30,511 nt of DNA from DASSKO01 sp035690425 (GCA_035690425.1 DASSKO010000151.1:1-30511), one strand, 5' to 3'. Positions 22,276 to 30,511 are shown, counted from the stretch's first letter. A program made the numbers and translations. The notes: a model not told the origin generated them from the letters alone.

Positions 22276-24381
22276 GTGACCCGCCGCCCTCTCCATCGCG
22301 CAGCTCTGTGCGCGCTGGTGCTGCTGGTGACCGTGCTGGTGCTATCGGCAACGGCCACCGAAGGCGCCGAGGCCGCCGAGAGGCCGGCCGAGGAGGCGGC
22401 GGGCCGGGTGACGATCCGCCACATCCAGCCGACCTCGCTGCAGGTCGGACGGCCGATCCAGCTCAGCGGCGTCGTCCGCAACACCACCGACGAGGTCTGG
22501 TCCGAGGTCCAGGTCAGTGCGCTGATCTCGGAGAGCCCGGTGACCACGAGGGAGAACCTGGCCGACGTGCGCGCCGACCGCGAGGCGCTGGCACTGCGCC
22601 AGGTGCTGGCGCCGGGTGACTTCCAGGACCTCGGCGACCTGGCGCCCGGCACCGAGAGCACCTTCACCCTGCGCAACAGCTGGAAGAACCTGCCGATCAC
22701 CGGTGCCTCGGGGGCGTACGTGGTCGGCGTGGAGGTGCGGGCGTTCCTGGAGGACGGGCTGCGCAACACGGTTGCCGACACCACGACGTTCGTGCCTCTG
22801 GTCACCCCGGAGACGAGCGCCGACCGCGTCGACCTGGCGATGCTCTGGCCGCTGACTGCGGCTGTGCCGCGCGCGGAGAGCGGGTACGTCAACCGGTCGC
22901 TGCAGCGGCAGCTGGCAGCCGGCGGCCGGCTGTCGGAACTGACCGAGCTCGGCGCCGGCGCCGGTGACTTCCCGCTGACCTGGGTGGTCGATCCCGCGGT
23001 GCTCGACGCGGCGCGCGACATGTCCGACGGGTTCGAGCTCGTCGCCCGCGCCGCCGCACCAGCGGATGCTGCCGAAACCGTGCCGGCCGACGACGTGCGC
23101 GCCCTTGCCGCCGACAGCTGGCTATCGGCCACCCTCTCCGCGCTCGCCGACGCCGACGTGCTCACGCTGCCCTACGGCGACCCCGACGCCGCCTCGCTCG
23201 CCCACGGCCGCCTGCCGGGGGCGTTGACGCCGGCGGCGGCCGCGGCGACCAGCACGCTGGAGGAGCTGGAGATTCCCCAGCAGAGCGTGCTGTGGCCGGC
23301 CCACGGCTGGATCGACCGGCGCACGCGCCGGGCGGCGAGCCGGATCTCGCCGACCCTGACGTTGATCGCGACGGACTCGGTGCGCGGCTCCGAGGCCTCG
23401 ACCGTGGTCGCGCTGGGCACCGGTGACCACCCGGGCACCGGTGTGACGTACCCGCGCCGGGCCGTCAGCCCCCGCGAGGGCGAGACCATGCTGCAGTGGC
23501 GCCAGCAGCTGCTCGCCGTGACCGCGCTGCGGGCCATGGACGGCGGCGGGCCACTGGTCGTGGTGCCTCCGCGCGACCTCACCCCGGACCCGAACTGGGA
23601 CGACGGCGAATTCTTCACCGGCCTACGCGGCAGCTGGCTGCGGCCGCGGCCGTTGAGCGAGCTGACGCAGAGTCCGGCCCGGCCGGCGCAGTTGCGCTAT
23701 CCGCGCGTCGCCCGGCGCCGAGAGCTGCCGCCGGAGAACCTCGACGCGATTCGCGACCTGATGGCGGCCCGGGACACGCTCGTCGGTGTGCTGGCGGACC
23801 CGACGTCGTCGCAGCAGCGGCTCGCCGAGGCCATCGGCATCGCCTCCTCGGTGCACTGGCGGGACCAGCCGGAGCTCGGCGAGCTGCTCACCCGGTCCTA
23901 CGTCGACAGCGTCCGCGACCGGCTGGACGAGATCGTGGTGGAGGCGCCCTCGTTCATCACGCTGTCCGGGGAGGAAGGGCGCTTCCCGGTCACGGTCAGC
24001 AACGGCCTCGACGACCAGGCGATCACCGTCAGCGTCGACGTGGACGCCAGCAACGACGCGCTGGAGATCCAGCCGATCGAGCCGGTGACGATCGAGCCTC
24101 GGCAGCGTCGCAGCATCCCGGTGCAGGTCAGCTACACCGGCGTGGGCATCAGCAACGTGACCGTGCGCATGCTCGACCGCACCGGCGCCGAGTTCGGTGA
24201 CCCGGTCGTCCTCAAGGTGCGGACCACGCAGATCGGGGCGGTGATCTGGGTGGTGATGGCGATCGGCGGCATCATCATCCTCGCGGCGGCGGCCCGCAGC
24301 GTGGTTCGCCGGGTCCGCCGCCGCGGCACCGGGCCGGACGACCCCTCGACCGACCCCTCCGTCGACACCACCGGATCGTGA
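22276..24381 (+). CDS. DUF6049 secreted membrane-anchored protein
   Basis: 701 residues from GTG 22276; ATG 22267 adds three. A signal peptide (about 1-30) leads to a large extracytoplasmic region. It has an N-terminal beta-sandwich (TIRHIQPTSLQVGRPIQLSG), a central part that in the family resembles a degenerate hydrolase-like fold (LTWVVDPAVLD, WPAHGWIDRRT), and a C-terminal Ig-like beta domain. One transmembrane helix near the end (about 650-675) precedes a basic tail VRRVRRRG. Function unknown. It always sits just before murJ in actinobacteria (M. tuberculosis Rv3909) and here overlaps murJ as GTGA. A role with lipid II export or wall assembly is inferred from that linkage only. Confidence 0.85.
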   Translation: MTRRPLHRAALCALVLLVTVLVLSATATEGAEAAERPAEEAAGRVTIRHIQPTSLQVGRPIQLSGVVRNTTDEVWSEVQVSALISESPVTTRENLADVRADREALALRQVLAPGDFQDLGDLAPGTESTFTLRNSWKNLPITGASGAYVVGVEVRAFLEDGLRNTVADTTTFVPLVTPETSADRVDLAMLWPLTAAVPRAESGYVNRSLQRQLAAGGRLSELTELGAGAGDFPLTWVVDPAVLDAARDMSDGFELVARAAAPADAAETVPADDVRALAADSWLSATLSALADADVLTLPYGDPDAASLAHGRLPGALTPAAAAATSTLEELEIPQQSVLWPAHGWIDRRTRRAASRISPTLTLIATDSVRGSEASTVVALGTGDHPGTGVTYPRRAVSPREGETMLQWRQQLLAVTALRAMDGGGPLVVVPPRDLTPDPNWDDGEFFTGLRGSWLRPRPLSELTQSPARPAQLRYPRVARRRELPPENLDAIRDLMAARDTLVGVLADPTSSQQRLAEAIGIASSVHWRDQPELGELLTRSYVDSVRDRLDEIVVEAPSFITLSGEEGRFPVTVSNGLDDQAITVSVDVDASNDALEIQPIEPVTIEPRQRRSIPVQVSYTGVGISNVTVRMLDRTGAEFGDPVVLKVRTTQIGAVIWVVMAIGGIIILAAAARSVVRRVRRRGTGPDDPSTDPSVDTTGS

Positions 24382-26039
24382 GCGTGAGCAACCGCTCCCA
24401 GCTGCTGCGCTCCAGCGCGGTGATGGCCGCCGGCACCGTGGTGTCCCGGCTGACCGGCTTCGTCCGCGGCGCGATGCTCGCTGCGGCGATCGGCCTGGGC
24501 TTCCACGCCGACATCTTCAATCTGGCCAACACCGTGCCGAACATGCTTTACATCCTGGTGGCCGGTGGCATCTTCAACGCCGTACTCGTCCCGCAGATCG
24601 TGCGCGCGATGAGCAACGACGCCGACGGCGGCGAGGCCTACGTCAACCGCATCCTGACGCTGTCGGGCCTCTTCCTGGCCGGCGTGACGGCGGTGCTGGT
24701 CGCCGCGGCGCCGTGGGTGATGCGGGTGATCGTCGACCCGAAGATGTTCGCCGCGGACCTGGATGCCCAGACCGAGTCCTTCCTCACCTTCGCGCGGTTC
24801 TGCCTGCCGCAGGTGTTCTTCTACGGCGTATTCGTGCTGATGGGCCAGGTGCTCAACGCCCGCGGACGGTTCGGGCCGATGATGTGGGCGCCGATCACGA
24901 ACAACCTGGTCGCGATCGCCGTACTCGGGCTGTATCTGGGTGTGTTCGGGCCCGACAGCACCGGCGCCTACTCCACCGGGGAGGAACTGCTGCTCGGTCT
25001 CGGCTCGACGCTGGGCATCGTGGTGCAGGCGGGGGTACTGGTGCCCTACCTGCGCCGGGCCGGTGTGCGCTACCGGCCGCGCTTCGACTTCCGCGGCACC
25101 GGGCTGGGGCACACCCTGCGGATCGCGGTGTGGACGGTCGGGTTCGTGATCGTGAACCAGATCGCCTACGTGGTGGTGATCCGGCTCAGCTCCGACGCGG
25201 CCGCGCGGGCCGCCCTCGCCGGTGCGGAGACCGCCGGCTTCACCATCTACTCCCAGGCCTACCTGCTTCTGATGGTCCCGCACGCGATCGTCACGGTCTC
25301 GCTAGCGACCGCTGCGCTGCCCCGGCTCTCCCAGCTGTCCGCGGCCGGCGACCTGCACGCGTTGCGGGCCGAGATCGCCGATACGCTGCGGCACGCGCTC
25401 GCCGTCATCCTGCCGTTCTGCTTGCTGCTGACCGTGCTGGCACCCTTCCTGGCGATCGTGCTGCTCGGCTACGGCGCCGCGGCCGGTGAGACTGGACCGT
25501 TGGCCGTGACGCTGGTGGCGTTCGCGCCCGCTCTGCTGCTGTTCACCGTGCACTACCTGATGCTGCGCGGGTTCTACGCGATGGAGGACACCCGCACGCC
25601 GTTCTTCGTGCAGTGCGCCGTCGCCGGCACCAACATCGTGGCGGCGCTGGGCCTCGCCTGGGCGGTCGACACGTTCGACATCGCCCCGTGGCTGGCCCTG
25701 GCCTACGGCTGTGCCTATCTGGTCGGCGCCGGCGTCTCGGCCACCGCACTGGGTCGGCGGATCGGCGGCAACCCGGTGGCCGGGGTCCGCGGGTACGTCG
25801 CTCGGCTGCTGGTTGCCTCCGTGCCGGCGTCGGCGTCGGCGTACGGAGTGATCATGCTCACTGGCCTGACGGGTATGGACCCGGAGTCGAAACTGGGCGC
25901 GGCGACCACGCTGGCCGCTGCGGGGGCGACCGCCGTCGTGGTCTTCGTGGCCCTCGCGCGTGTGCTCAGACTCGAGGAGGTGACGCACATCGTGGCCACG
26001 GTGTTCGGGCGACTCCTGCCCGGCGGCGGACGGCGGTGA
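24378..26039 (+). CDS. murJ: Lipid II flippase MurJ (MviN)
   Basis: 553 residues, about 14 transmembrane helices, MOP-superfamily exporter. It moves lipid II across the membrane for peptidoglycan synthesis. Family landmarks are GTVVSRLTGFVRGAM (19-33), the loop with NTVPNMLY, and GQVLNARGRFGPMMW. The length equals a stand-alone MurJ; in M. tuberculosis MviN (Rv3910, about 1180 residues) the pseudokinase is fused to it, but here that part is the next gene. GTG 24378 overlaps the DUF6049 stop; GTG 24384 is a possible alternative. Confidence 0.93.
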   Translation: MSVSNRSQLLRSSAVMAAGTVVSRLTGFVRGAMLAAAIGLGFHADIFNLANTVPNMLYILVAGGIFNAVLVPQIVRAMSNDADGGEAYVNRILTLSGLFLAGVTAVLVAAAPWVMRVIVDPKMFAADLDAQTESFLTFARFCLPQVFFYGVFVLMGQVLNARGRFGPMMWAPITNNLVAIAVLGLYLGVFGPDSTGAYSTGEELLLGLGSTLGIVVQAGVLVPYLRRAGVRYRPRFDFRGTGLGHTLRIAVWTVGFVIVNQIAYVVVIRLSSDAAARAALAGAETAGFTIYSQAYLLLMVPHAIVTVSLATAALPRLSQLSAAGDLHALRAEIADTLRHALAVILPFCLLLTVLAPFLAIVLLGYGAAAGETGPLAVTLVAFAPALLLFTVHYLMLRGFYAMEDTRTPFFVQCAVAGTNIVAALGLAWAVDTFDIAPWLALAYGCAYLVGAGVSATALGRRIGGNPVAGVRGYVARLLVASVPASASAYGVIMLTGLTGMDPESKLGAATTLAAAGATAVVVFVALARVLRLEEVTHIVATVFGRLLPGGGRR

Positions 26040-26079
26040 GCCGGGCCCAGAAGCTCGTGCGGCTCTCATCCTCGCCCTT

Positions 26080-26085
26080 TACCAT
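26080..26085 (+). promoter_or_regulatory. Possible internal -10 box before the pseudokinase gene
   Basis: TACCAT in the 132-bp gap after murJ, about 85 bp before the start codon. No clear -35 box. It would allow the pseudokinase-sigM-anti-sigma genes to be transcribed apart from murJ. Confidence 0.25.
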
Positions 26086-26171
26086 GGTGGGGCGAAGCGG
26101 GAGCGAGCCAGCAGACGTATGCGGGCGGGAGACCATCACCGCCGACAAGCACAGGAGGGACAGCAGCAGTC

Positions 26172-27824
26172 ATGACGGTCGAGCCAGGTCGCCTGCTCGC
26201 CGGTCGCTACCGGGTTGAGGAGCTCCTCACCGACCGAGCCGGAGCCCGCTCGTGGCGAGCCGTCGACGAGATGCTGCGGCGCTCGGTCGCCGTCGACGTC
26301 ATCTCCGCCGACGCTCCCCGCGCGGATGCCCTCATCAACGCCGCCCGCAGGTCGGCCGCCGTGACCGACAGCCGCTTCCTGCGGGTGCTCGACGCCTCCC
26401 ACGAGAACGGCGACGCCTACGTGGTCCGGGAATGGGCACGCGGAGAGCAGCTCGAGCGGCTGCTGGCCGACGGCCCGCTGACGCACCGGCGCGCGGCGTG
26501 GGTGGTCCGCGAGGTCGCCGAGGCCCTCGGGTCGGCGCACCGGGCCGGCATCTACCACTGGCGACTGGTGCCCGAGAACATCATCATCACCGAGACCGGC
26601 GCCGTCCGGATCATCGGCCTGGCCACCGACGCCGCGTTGTCCGGGCTGCGTTATGCCAACTCCGAGGCGGAGTCCGAAGATGTCCGTGGCCTCGGGCGGC
26701 TCCTCTACGCCACCCTGGTCACGCGCTGGCCGGGCGGGCCGGACTGCTCGCTACAGACCGCGCCGTCCGAGCACGGCCGGCTGCTGCGGCCACGCCAGGT
26801 GCGAGCAGGTGTCCCGCGCCCACTCGACGAGATCTGTGACCGCATCCTCGGTGACCCGCCACGGCACAACAACCCTCGGCTCCGCACGGTCGACGAGATC
26901 ACCGCCGCCCTGGCCGACGCGGCCGGCCTGACCACTGACCATTCTGTGGTCGACCCCGAGCAGACGGCGATCGCCGGGATGCGTGCCTTCGACGATGACA
27001 CCGAGCATCCGCCGCGCCGCGCCGATGGACGGATAGGTGTCGGAGTCCCGGCCGGGCCGCCGCCTGCGGTGCTGCCGCCCACGAGCGCCGCCGGGCCGCA
27101 GCCGACCACGGCCCGGCACTCGGGAGCCGGCGCCGCGGGTGCCGGGCACGGCGCCGCAGTCGGCGCCGACCGCACGGCCATCGGCACCGTGGAGGCCTAT
27201 CCCGGCCCGGCCCGACGGCGCATTCCGGGCGGGCGCCGCTGGTCCTGGGTGCTGTTCTCGCTCGTCATCGCGCTGTGCGCGGTCGCCGCGTTCCTGATCG
27301 GGTTCAGCCTCAATGCCGACACCGACAGCGAGCCGGCGGGCGCGCCCACCACCGCGCAGTCGACTCCTGCCCAACCGGTGCAGATCGCAGATGTCACCGC
27401 GTGGGACCCCTTCGGTGAGGACGGCGAGAACGACGAGCAGGCACCGCTGGCCAACGACGGCGATCCGACCACCAGCTGGACAACGCTGACCTACTACGGC
27501 CAGGCACAGCTGGGCGGCCTCAAACCCGGTGTCGGCCTGATCCTCGACCTCGGAGAGGCCAAGGACGTCTCCGAGGTGCGGGTCAACCTCGGCGGCAACG
27601 GCACCGACTTCGATGTCCTGGTGGCTCCCGGCGACACCGACCAACCGCCTGCCCGGCTCGACGCGTACCAGGTGCAGGGCAGCGCGACCGACGCGAGCGG
27701 TCCCACCGACGTGCAGCTGAACCGCCCCGTGACGACCCGCTATGTGGTGGTCTGGCTGACCAGCCTCGCGGCCGACGGCAACGACTTCAGCGGCCGCGTG
27801 CACGAGGTCTCGGTCATCGGATGA
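26172..27824 (+). CDS. MurJ-associated transmembrane pseudokinase
   Basis: 550 residues: cytoplasmic kinase-like fold (about 10-250), disordered Pro/Ala linker (255-350), one transmembrane helix (about 357-380), and an extracytoplasmic discoidin-like beta domain (about 405-550, NDGDPTTSWTT; LDLGEAKDVSEVRVNLGG). All catalytic elements are lost: no Gly-rich loop, Asp42 where the VAIK lysine belongs, HWRLVPEN (129-136) for HRDLKPEN, and IIGLA (147-151) for the DFG stretch. So it should not phosphorylate. In M. tuberculosis the fused MviN pseudokinase, once phosphorylated by PknB, recruits FhaA to limit peptidoglycan synthesis; a similar scaffold role is inferred. AGGAGGGA lies 11 bases before ATG 26172. 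Its stop overlaps sigM (ATGA). Confidence 0.88.
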   Translation: MTVEPGRLLAGRYRVEELLTDRAGARSWRAVDEMLRRSVAVDVISADAPRADALINAARRSAAVTDSRFLRVLDASHENGDAYVVREWARGEQLERLLADGPLTHRRAAWVVREVAEALGSAHRAGIYHWRLVPENIIITETGAVRIIGLATDAALSGLRYANSEAESEDVRGLGRLLYATLVTRWPGGPDCSLQTAPSEHGRLLRPRQVRAGVPRPLDEICDRILGDPPRHNNPRLRTVDEITAALADAAGLTTDHSVVDPEQTAIAGMRAFDDDTEHPPRRADGRIGVGVPAGPPPAVLPPTSAAGPQPTTARHSGAGAAGAGHGAAVGADRTAIGTVEAYPGPARRRIPGGRRWSWVLFSLVIALCAVAAFLIGFSLNADTDSEPAGAPTTAQSTPAQPVQIADVTAWDPFGEDGENDEQAPLANDGDPTTSWTTLTYYGQAQLGGLKPGVGLILDLGEAKDVSEVRVNLGGNGTDFDVLVAPGDTDQPPARLDAYQVQGSATDASGPTDVQLNRPVTTRYVVVWLTSLAADGNDFSGRVHEVSVIG

Positions 27825-28534
27825 GCCCGGCCGCGGGCGGGTCCGCATCCGGCCCCGAGGACGGCCCCGGCTCCCGCGCCGACTCCGACCGGGAGTTGCT
27901 GGCCCGGCACGCCGACGGGGACCCCGAGGCCTTCAATGTGCTGTTCACCCGACATCGCGACCGGCTGTGGGCGGTCGCGCTGCGCACCCTCGGCGACCCC
28001 GAGCAGGCGGCCGACGCCCTGCAGGACGCCATGGTTTCCGCGGTCCGCCGGGCCGGGTCCTTCCGGGGCGACGCTCAGGTCACCAGCTGGCTGCACCGGA
28101 TCGTGGTCAACGCGTGCATTGACCACGTCCGCCGCGCCCGGGTGCGCGCGGCCGACCCGCTGCCCGACGCCGCCGCCGACCTCGACCGGATGCCGGCACT
28201 CGCCATCACGGAACCGCATGACCCCGCCGACCGGCTCTCCGACCGCACCGAGGTGCAGTCCGCGCTCGCCACGCTACCGATGGAGCAGCGCGCCGCCCTG
28301 GTTCTGGTCGACATGGAGGGCTACTCCGTCGCGGAGGCAGCGGTGATGCTGGACTGCGCCGAGGGCACGGTCAAGAGCCGGTGCGCGCGGGGCAGGACCA
28401 AACTGGCGCCGTTGCTGCGGCAGGTGTGGAACCCCGACGCCGCTCCGGGCGTCTCACCACAGTCACGCCCCGGCCGACAGCGGACCGAGGAGCGTCACAG
28501 TCCCCCGACCAGCCGTGGAGGTGACCCGTCGTGA
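27821..28534 (+). CDS. sigM: ECF RNA polymerase sigma factor SigM
   Basis: 237 residues. Sigma region 2 (about 35-105) includes HADGDPEAFNVLFTRHRDRL, DALQDAMVSAVRRA and TSWLHRIVVNACID. Region 4 (about 145-200) has LPMEQRAALVLVDMEGYSV and the helix-turn-helix AEAAVMLDCAEGTVKSRCAR. The C-terminal ~35 residues are Pro/Ser-rich. It directs RNA polymerase to an envelope-stress regulon in relatives. It overlaps both neighbours by 4 bases (ATGA at 27821, GTGA at 28531), so it is made with its anti-sigma factor. The position matches Rv3911. Confidence 0.93.
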   Translation: MSPAAGGSASGPEDGPGSRADSDRELLARHADGDPEAFNVLFTRHRDRLWAVALRTLGDPEQAADALQDAMVSAVRRAGSFRGDAQVTSWLHRIVVNACIDHVRRARVRAADPLPDAAADLDRMPALAITEPHDPADRLSDRTEVQSALATLPMEQRAALVLVDMEGYSVAEAAVMLDCAEGTVKSRCARGRTKLAPLLRQVWNPDAAPGVSPQSRPGRQRTEERHSPPTSRGGDPS

Positions 28535-29415
28535 ACAGTCGTGCAGATGGTCCCGGACCACCTGGCGGCCGATCCGATGGTGCCCATGTCGGCCTCGACA
28601 CGCTCGCCGACCACCAGGAGGGACTTCTCGACCCGGACACCGCGGCCCGGGTCGACAGCCATCTGCGCGACTGCGTCCGGTGTGCAGCGCTCGTCGAGGA
28701 CCTGCGCGGTGTCAGCATGCTGCTTGCCTCGCAACCGTCGCCGTCGATGCCTGATGCGGTGCGGCTGCGGATCGAGGAGGTGCTGCATACCGAGCAGGCG
28801 AGCCAGCCGTCCCCGGCCGACCACACCGGCACTGACCAGGTCGGCGGGCGGTCGCTGCAGGACGCGGGCACGGCACGGCAACGCCGTACCCGGCTCAGCC
28901 GGGCGCTGCTGGCGGCGGCTGCCGCGGTTGCCGTGGTCGCGGTCGGTGGCGTGGTGCTGGACGAGGTCGGCACCGGCGGTTCGGTGCCTGGCTCGGCGGG
29001 GCAGGGTGGGCAGATGACCACAGCCGAAGAACCGCAGAGCCGCCCGGACGCACCCAGGGCAGGCGCCAGCTCGCTGCAGCCACCGGGCGTCGCGCCACGG
29101 AGCCAGGGCCAGCCCAGCCTGATCGAGGAGATCTACCGCACCCGCACGGTCACCATCCAGCGCGAGCGCGCGGCCTGCGTCGGCGCGGCGGTCGGTGACC
29201 CGCAGTGGGTCGGCACCTCCTACTCCGTACAGCTCGCAGGCGCGGGGCAGCTCGAGGATAAGTCCGAGGGTCAGCTCGCGGATCAGTCCGAGGGTCGACG
29301 CGGTGTCGTGGCGTTTCTCGGGGACGCCGACAACACCGCCCCCAAGACGACCGGTGTGCTGATCGTCTGCGACCCAGAGCCCACGGTCGTCCGGCGCCAA
29401 CAACTCCGCCGCTGA
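28531..29415 (+). CDS. Membrane-bound zinc-finger anti-sigma factor
   Basis: 294 residues. The N-terminal cytoplasmic ZAS domain has the signature His44-x3-Cys48-x2-Cys51 (SHLRDCVRCAAL) and a further His28 (LADHQEGLLD), which fits a zinc anti-sigma module that binds SigM. One transmembrane helix (about 124-143) leads to an extracytoplasmic domain of about 150 residues with a conserved-looking part IEEIYRTRTVTIQRERAACVG. Two near-identical 8-residue repeats occur near 240-255. Starts at GTG 28531, overlapping the sigM stop. Counterpart of M. tuberculosis Rv3912 (RsmA). Confidence 0.88.
   Translation: MNSRADGPGPPGGRSDGAHVGLDTLADHQEGLLDPDTAARVDSHLRDCVRCAALVEDLRGVSMLLASQPSPSMPDAVRLRIEEVLHTEQASQPSPADHTGTDQVGGRSLQDAGTARQRRTRLSRALLAAAAAVAVVAVGGVVLDEVGTGGSVPGSAGQGGQMTTAEEPQSRPDAPRAGASSLQPPGVAPRSQGQPSLIEEIYRTRTVTIQRERAACVGAAVGDPQWVGTSYSVQLAGAGQLEDKSEGQLADQSEGRRGVVAFLGDADNTAPKTTGVLIVCDPEPTVVRRQQLRR
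29248..29295 (+). repeat. Two tandem 24-bp units within the anti-sigma gene
   Basis: Units 29248-29271 and 29272-29295 differ at three bases and encode QLEDKSEG and QLADQSEG. In frame; a recent local duplication in the extracytoplasmic domain. Confidence 0.8.
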
Positions 29416-29422
29416 CCGTCCG

Positions 29423-29448
29423 GGAATGCCCGGCGGCTAGGATCGGTT
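29423..29448 (+). promoter_or_regulatory. SigR/SigH-type promoter of trxB
   Basis: GGAAT (29423-29427), exactly 18 bases, then GTT (29446-29448), the consensus for the thiol-stress sigma factor SigR of Streptomyces (SigH of mycobacteria), which is known to control thioredoxin genes. It lies about 130 bp before the trxB start. A vegetative -10-like TAGGAT (29438-29443) lies inside the spacer. Confidence 0.7.
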
Positions 29449-29574
29449 GAGATAGGTGAACCGCCGAGAGCGACTCTTGAGACGCTTTCGCCGACGCACT
29501 GGGTCTGTCAATGGGTGCACAGCGCCCCAGGCAGGCCGCACCGCAGCGAAGCTGCACCGTACAGAAGGAGCCAC

Positions 29575-30511
29575 GTGACTGACGACGTACGCGACGTGAT
29601 CATCATTGGGTCGGGTCCGGCGGGCTACACTGCGGCGATCTACGCGGCGCGGGCTGACCTGCGGCCGTTGCTGTTCGAGGGCTCGGTCACTGCCGGTGGC
29701 GCGCTGATGAACACCACCGACGTGGAGAACTACCCGGGCTTCCGCGACGGGATCATGGGCCCCGCGCTGATGGACGACTTCCGTGGGCAGGCGGAGCGCT
29801 TCGGTGCCGAGCTGGTCGCCGACGACGTCACCGCGGTCGACCTGACCGGCGCGACCAAGGTGGTCACCGACGGCGCGGGCCAGCAGCACCGGGCCCGCTC
29901 GGTCGTGCTCGCCACCGGGTCGGGCTACCGCAGGCTCGGCATCGCGGACGAGGACCGGCTCTCCGGCCACGGCGTCAGCTGGTGCGCGACGTGCGACGGC
30001 TTCTTCTTCCGCGACCAGGACATCGTCGTGGTCGGCGGCGGCGACTCCGCGGTCGAGGAGGCGACGTTCCTGAGCCGGTTCGCGCGCAAGGTCACGCTGG
30101 TGCACCGCCGCGACTCGCTACGGGCCAGCAAGATCATGCAGGACCGTGCGTTCAAGGATCCGAAGATCGAGTTCGCCTGGAACGCCGAGATCGAGTCGCT
30201 GATCGGCGACGACAAACTCACCGGCGTGGTGCTCCGCGACACTGTGACCGGGGAGACCCGCCAGCTCGACGCCACCGGCCTGTTCATCGCGATCGGTCAC
30301 GATCCGCGCTCGGAGCTGTTCACCGGCCAGATCGACCTCGACGACGAAGGCTACGTGCTGGTCGACGCGCCGAGCACCCGCACCAACATCGACGGGGTGC
30401 TCGCCTGCGGCGACCTCGTCGACCACACCTACCGGCAGGCCGTCACCGCCGCAGGCACCGGCTGCTCCGCGGCCCTGGACGCCGAGCGCTTCCTCGCCGA
30501 GCACGCCGAGG
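29575..30511 (+). CDS. trxB: Thioredoxin-disulfide reductase (3' end cut by window edge)
   Basis: 312 codons are visible of an expected ~325-335. It reduces thioredoxin with NADPH through FAD. FAD site GSGPAGYTAAIYAA (12-25), redox pair Cys137-x2-Cys140 in WCATCDG, NADPH site GGGDSAVEEA (154-163), and the C-terminal FAD motif ACGDLVDHTYRQAVTAAG. The start is GTG 29575, with AGAAGGAG a few bases upstream. The missing part is only the last helix. A thioredoxin gene should follow directly, as in relatives. Preceded by a SigR-type promoter, so it is probably induced by disulfide stress and not only by the sigM operon. Confidence 0.95.
   Translation, partial: MTDDVRDVIIIGSGPAGYTAAIYAARADLRPLLFEGSVTAGGALMNTTDVENYPGFRDGIMGPALMDDFRGQAERFGAELVADDVTAVDLTGATKVVTDGAGQQHRARSVVLATGSGYRRLGIADEDRLSGHGVSWCATCDGFFFRDQDIVVVGGGDSAVEEATFLSRFARKVTLVHRRDSLRASKIMQDRAFKDPKIEFAWNAEIESLIGDDKLTGVVLRDTVTGETRQLDATGLFIAIGHDPRSELFTGQIDLDDEGYVLVDAPSTRTNIDGVLACGDLVDHTYRQAVTAAGTGCSAALDAERFLAEHAE

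Noticed and set aside
26172..27824. Active Ser/Thr protein kinase
   Set aside because: Gly-rich loop, VAIK lysine, HRD aspartate and DFG aspartate are all missing.
29420..29433. Hairpin CCGGG-AATG-CCCGG as terminator of the anti-sigma gene
   Set aside because: Only 5 bp, no T-tract, and it overlaps the GGAAT box of the trxB promoter, which explains it better.

Overview
The window is very GC-rich, dense in GTG starts and 4-base ATGA/GTGA gene overlaps, and carries an actinobacterial origin-proximal gene set: GT87 glycosyltransferase, class A PBP, PadR, inositol-phosphate synthase, CCA-adding enzyme, DUF6049, MurJ, MurJ-partner pseudokinase, SigM, anti-sigma factor, thioredoxin reductase. This matches the order known in Streptomyces and, split around oriC, in Mycobacterium tuberculosis (Rv0046c-Rv0051 and Rv3907c-Rv3913). 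The source is an actinomycete. I lean towards a Nocardioidaceae-like Propionibacteriales, but that is a judgement from gene style, not a proof. No rRNA, tRNA or CRISPR was seen, and no gene-free stretch exceeds 300 bases.

Layout. 1-139: right end of an ISL3-type insertion sequence. 271-1815 (-): secreted CHRD-like protein and a class F sortase, with a strong terminator. 1886-5562 (-): GT87 membrane glycosyltransferase and bifunctional penicillin-binding protein. 5708-14769: amino-sugar locus with two divergent arms. The leftward arm is a lipoprotein binding protein, two ABC permeases and a DeoR repressor. The rightward arm is a SIS isomerase/deaminase, ROK kinase, NagA-type deacetylase, PfkB kinase and class II aldolase. 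14885-16599: padR-ino1. 16876-18737: winged-helix regulator plus MFS exporter. 18762-19396 (-): VapBC toxin-antitoxin pair. 19442-20842: second MFS protein, overlapping the convergent CCA-adding enzyme gene (20703-22220, -). 22276-29415: DUF6049, murJ, pseudokinase, sigM, anti-sigma factor. 29575-end: trxB, cut by the window edge.

The amino-sugar locus reads as a complete non-PTS route, most simply for N-acetylgalactosamine: ABC uptake, phosphorylation by the ROK kinase, deacetylation, deamination/isomerisation to tagatose-6-phosphate, phosphorylation, and aldol cleavage. There is no ATPase gene, so a shared MsiK-like ATPase elsewhere is implied. The divergent promoter region carries two copies of an inverted repeat GCGTGA-N12-TCACGC, one before each arm, which are the best candidate operators for the DeoR protein.

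The right half is a cell-envelope and redox block: lipid II flippase, its catalytically dead kinase partner as a separate gene, an ECF sigma/anti-sigma pair, and trxB behind an exact GGAAT-N18-GTT (SigR/SigH-type) promoter. Several genes (arsR-like, vapB, second MFS, DUF6049) show a TANNNT box 6-8 bases before the start codon, which suggests leaderless transcripts. The two likeliest places for something undescribed are the sortase with its substrate-like neighbour lacking LPXTG, and a 14-bp inverted repeat at 16692-16779 in a region without a gene. Neither is shown to be a new system by sequence alone.
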